Assembly (NCBI GenBank): GCA_040509495.1
Contig: JBEVKW010000015.1
Span: forward strand, 1-7,538
Direction: 5' to 3'
From: Terrimonas_A sp040509495
GTDB taxonomy: Bacteria > Bacteroidota > Bacteroidia > Chitinophagales > Chitinophagaceae
DNA length: 7,538 bases
Every line of letters begins with the position of its first letter. Positions within the stretch are counted from its first letter, which is position 1. Made by a program: the position numbers and the translations under genes. This document shows, piece after piece, positions 5,862 through 7,538 of this stretch. The notes below the pieces were generated by a model that had not been told where the DNA came from, did not search any database, and saw only the letters and a program-made list of their open reading frames with translations.

Positions 5862-7499
5862 TTAATAACCCATTCCACCCATATCAGGAGCGCCATGAGC
5901 ATGCGGAGCTTCTTCTTTTTTAGGTTTGTCAGCGATCACACACTCAGTGGTGAGCAACATACCAGCGATAGAAGCTGCATTTTCGAGGGCGATACGAGTC
6001 ACTTTAGTAGGATCGATCACACCCGCTTTCAGCAGGTTTTCGTATACTTCAGTGCGGGCGTTAAAACCGAAATCGTTCTTACCTTCTTTTACTTTCTGGA
6101 TAATGATAGAACCTTCAAGACCTGCGTTACCAACGATCTGGCGCAGCGGCTCTTCCAGGGCTCTTTTCACGATAGCCATACCGGTTTGCTCATCTTCGAT
6201 CTGGCCTCTTACTTTAGCTTCCAGGCTTTCGATAGCGCGGATGTAAGCGATACCACCACCAGGAACGATACCTTCTTCAACCGCAGCGCGGGTTGCATGA
6301 AGCGCATCATCCAAACGGTATTTCTTTTCTTTCATTTCAACTTCTGTAGCAGCACCTACATACAGTACAGCAACACCACCAGCCAGTTTAGCCAGGCGTT
6401 CCTGCAGTTTCTCCTTATCATAGTCAGAAGTAGTGTTCTCTACCTGAGCTTTGATCTGGTTAACGCGTGCAACGATGCCGGCTTTTTTGCCTTTACCGCC
6501 TACTACAGTTGTATTGTCTTTATCGATCGTTACAGAAGAAGCCTGTCCGAGTTTAGTCAGATCAGCATCTTCCAGTTTGTAACCCAGTTCTTCGCTGATC
6601 ACAGTACCTTCAGTAAGGATCGCGATATCCTGAAGCATTTCTTTGCGGCGATCACCAAAGCCAGGAGCTTTAACAGCTGCAACTTTGATCGTACCGCGCA
6701 GTTTGTTCACTACGAGCGTAGCGAGTGCTTCGCCTTCGAGATCTTCAGCGATGATCAGCAAAGGACGGCCGCTTTGAGCAACTTTCTCCAGGATATGGAG
6801 AATGTCTTTCATGGAAGAGATCTTCTTGTCATAGATCAGGATGTAGGGGTTCTGCAGTTCGGCTTCCATTTTCTCGCTGTTTGTAACGAAATATGGAGAG
6901 ATGTAACCGCGGTCGAATTGCATACCTTCTACCACTTCTACAGTAGTGTCTGTACCTTTTGCTTCTTCAACAGTGATCACGCCTTCTTTACCAACTTTAC
7001 CAAATGCTTCAGCGATCAGTTTACCGATCGTCTCATCATTGTTGGCAGAGATAGTAGCTACCTGCTGGATCTTTTTGCTGTCGCTTCCAACAGTCTGACT
7101 TTGACCACGGAGATTTTCAACTACGAGGCTAACTGCTTTGTCGATACCTCTTTTCAGATCCATTGGGTTTGAACCTGCAGCTACCATTTTCAGTCCTTCG
7201 CTGATGATAGCCTGTGCCAGTACAGTAGCAGTAGTAGTACCATCACCTGCAATGTCAGCAGTTTTGGATGCTACTTCTTTCACCATCTGTGCGCCCATAT
7301 TTTCGATTGGGTCTTCCAGTTCAATTTCTTTTGCAACGGTTACACCGTCTTTAGTTACCTGTGGAGCGCCGAATTTCTTTTCGATCACCACGTTGCGGCC
7401 TTTCGGTCCGAGGGTAACTTTTACAGCGTTGGCAAGGGTGTCAACGCCTTTTTTCATTTTATTTCTTGCTTCGATATCGAAGAATATCTGTTTTGCCAT
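5862..7499 (-). CDS. groL: Chaperonin GroEL (60 kDa, Hsp60)
   Basis: The cytoplasmic group I chaperonin: a double ring of seven subunits that encloses unfolded proteins and, with the GroES lid, folds them using ATP. The protein has 545 residues, the usual length, and is collinear with E. coli GroEL. It starts MAKQIFFDIEARNKMKKGVD. The nucleotide-binding motifs are intact: TLGPKGRNV at 29-37, KDGVTVAKEI with Asp51, and AGDGTTTATVLAQ with Asp86 (E. coli Asp87). Further on it has RLDDALHATRAAVEEG, which holds the hydrolytic Asp (E. coli Asp398), then VPGGG. The flexible tail is HAHGAPDMGGMGY, a short Gly-Met tail with two His residues. The start is clear from the family N-terminus. Only 39 bases upstream are visible; groES is expected there by analogy but not seen. 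The coding sequence shows no damage, and it ends in a separate terminator at 5715-5744. Confidence 0.98.
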   Translation of the reverse strand: MAKQIFFDIEARNKMKKGVDTLANAVKVTLGPKGRNVVIEKKFGAPQVTKDGVTVAKEIELEDPIENMGAQMVKEVASKTADIAGDGTTTATVLAQAIISEGLKMVAAGSNPMDLKRGIDKAVSLVVENLRGQSQTVGSDSKKIQQVATISANNDETIGKLIAEAFGKVGKEGVITVEEAKGTDTTVEVVEGMQFDRGYISPYFVTNSEKMEAELQNPYILIYDKKISSMKDILHILEKVAQSGRPLLIIAEDLEGEALATLVVNKLRGTIKVAAVKAPGFGDRRKEMLQDIAILTEGTVISEELGYKLEDADLTKLGQASSVTIDKDNTTVVGGKGKKAGIVARVNQIKAQVENTTSDYDKEKLQERLAKLAGGVAVLYVGAATEVEMKEKKYRLDDALHATRAAVEEGIVPGGGIAYIRAIESLEAKVRGQIEDEQTGMAIVKRALEEPLRQIVGNAGLEGSIIIQKVKEGKNDFGFNARTEVYENLLKAGVIDPTKVTRIALENAASIAGMLLTTECVIADKPKKEEAPHAHGAPDMGGMGY

Positions 7500-7508
7500 T
7501 TTAATTGA

Positions 7509-7532
7509 TTTGAAAGTTTGGGAATTTGAAAA
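7509..7532 (+). repeat. Short array of TTTRRRRR octamers just upstream of groL
   Basis: Three consecutive octamers TTTGAAAG, TTTGGGAA, TTTGAAAA fill the leader of groL, beginning ten bases before its ATG. They follow the same rule (three T, five purines) and the same period as the two arrays downstream of groL. The window ends at 7538, so the tract may continue. The sequence could instead be just an A/T-rich leader of the kind common before Bacteroidota genes. Confidence 0.45.
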
Positions 7533-7538
7533 TCGGAT

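Noticed and set aside
5895..7172. 425-codon open frame on the plus strand opposite groL
   Set aside because: It is antisense to an intact, highly conserved groL. The Phe/Ser-rich translation is a known by-product of the complement of Lys/Glu/Ala codons; no domain or start signal is seen.

Overview
The window looks like chromosomal DNA of a Bacteroidota bacterium, most likely from the Chitinophagaceae side of the phylum. Four things point there: a secreted protein ending in a type IX secretion (T9SS) type A sorting domain, two promoter-like sequences of the Bacteroidota TAnnTTTG type, weak Shine-Dalgarno signals, and a GroEL of ordinary Bacteroidota character. The family-level assignment is an impression, not a demonstration.

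Layout. Positions 1-167 (+) hold the last 54 codons of an OmpA-family protein whose start lies outside the window. It converges on an ABC-F ATPase gene (307-1932, -), and a strong bidirectional terminator (217-256) serves both. Upstream of the ABC-F gene is a promoter (1956-1984), then the terminator (2092-2121) of the next gene. That gene (2148-5540, -) encodes a 1130-residue secreted reprolysin-like zinc metalloprotease with Ig-like modules and a T9SS C-terminal domain, and it has its own promoter near 5572-5603. A 321-base gap (5541-5861) carries a G-rich tract, two arrays of an 8-base repeat in opposite orientation, and a bidirectional terminator. groL (5862-7499, -) follows. Its expected partner groES would lie just beyond the right edge.

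The three complete genes share a strand but each appears to be its own transcription unit, with a terminator or promoter in each gap. Nothing indicates that they form one pathway: a ribosome-associated ATPase, an exported protease and a chaperonin.

I do not see a new multi-gene system here. The points most worth a second look are the ABC-F protein, where one of the two composite ATP sites is degraded at every motif (including a natural Glu-to-Gln at the catalytic position), and the TTTRRRRR octamer arrays that occupy the gaps on both sides of groL.
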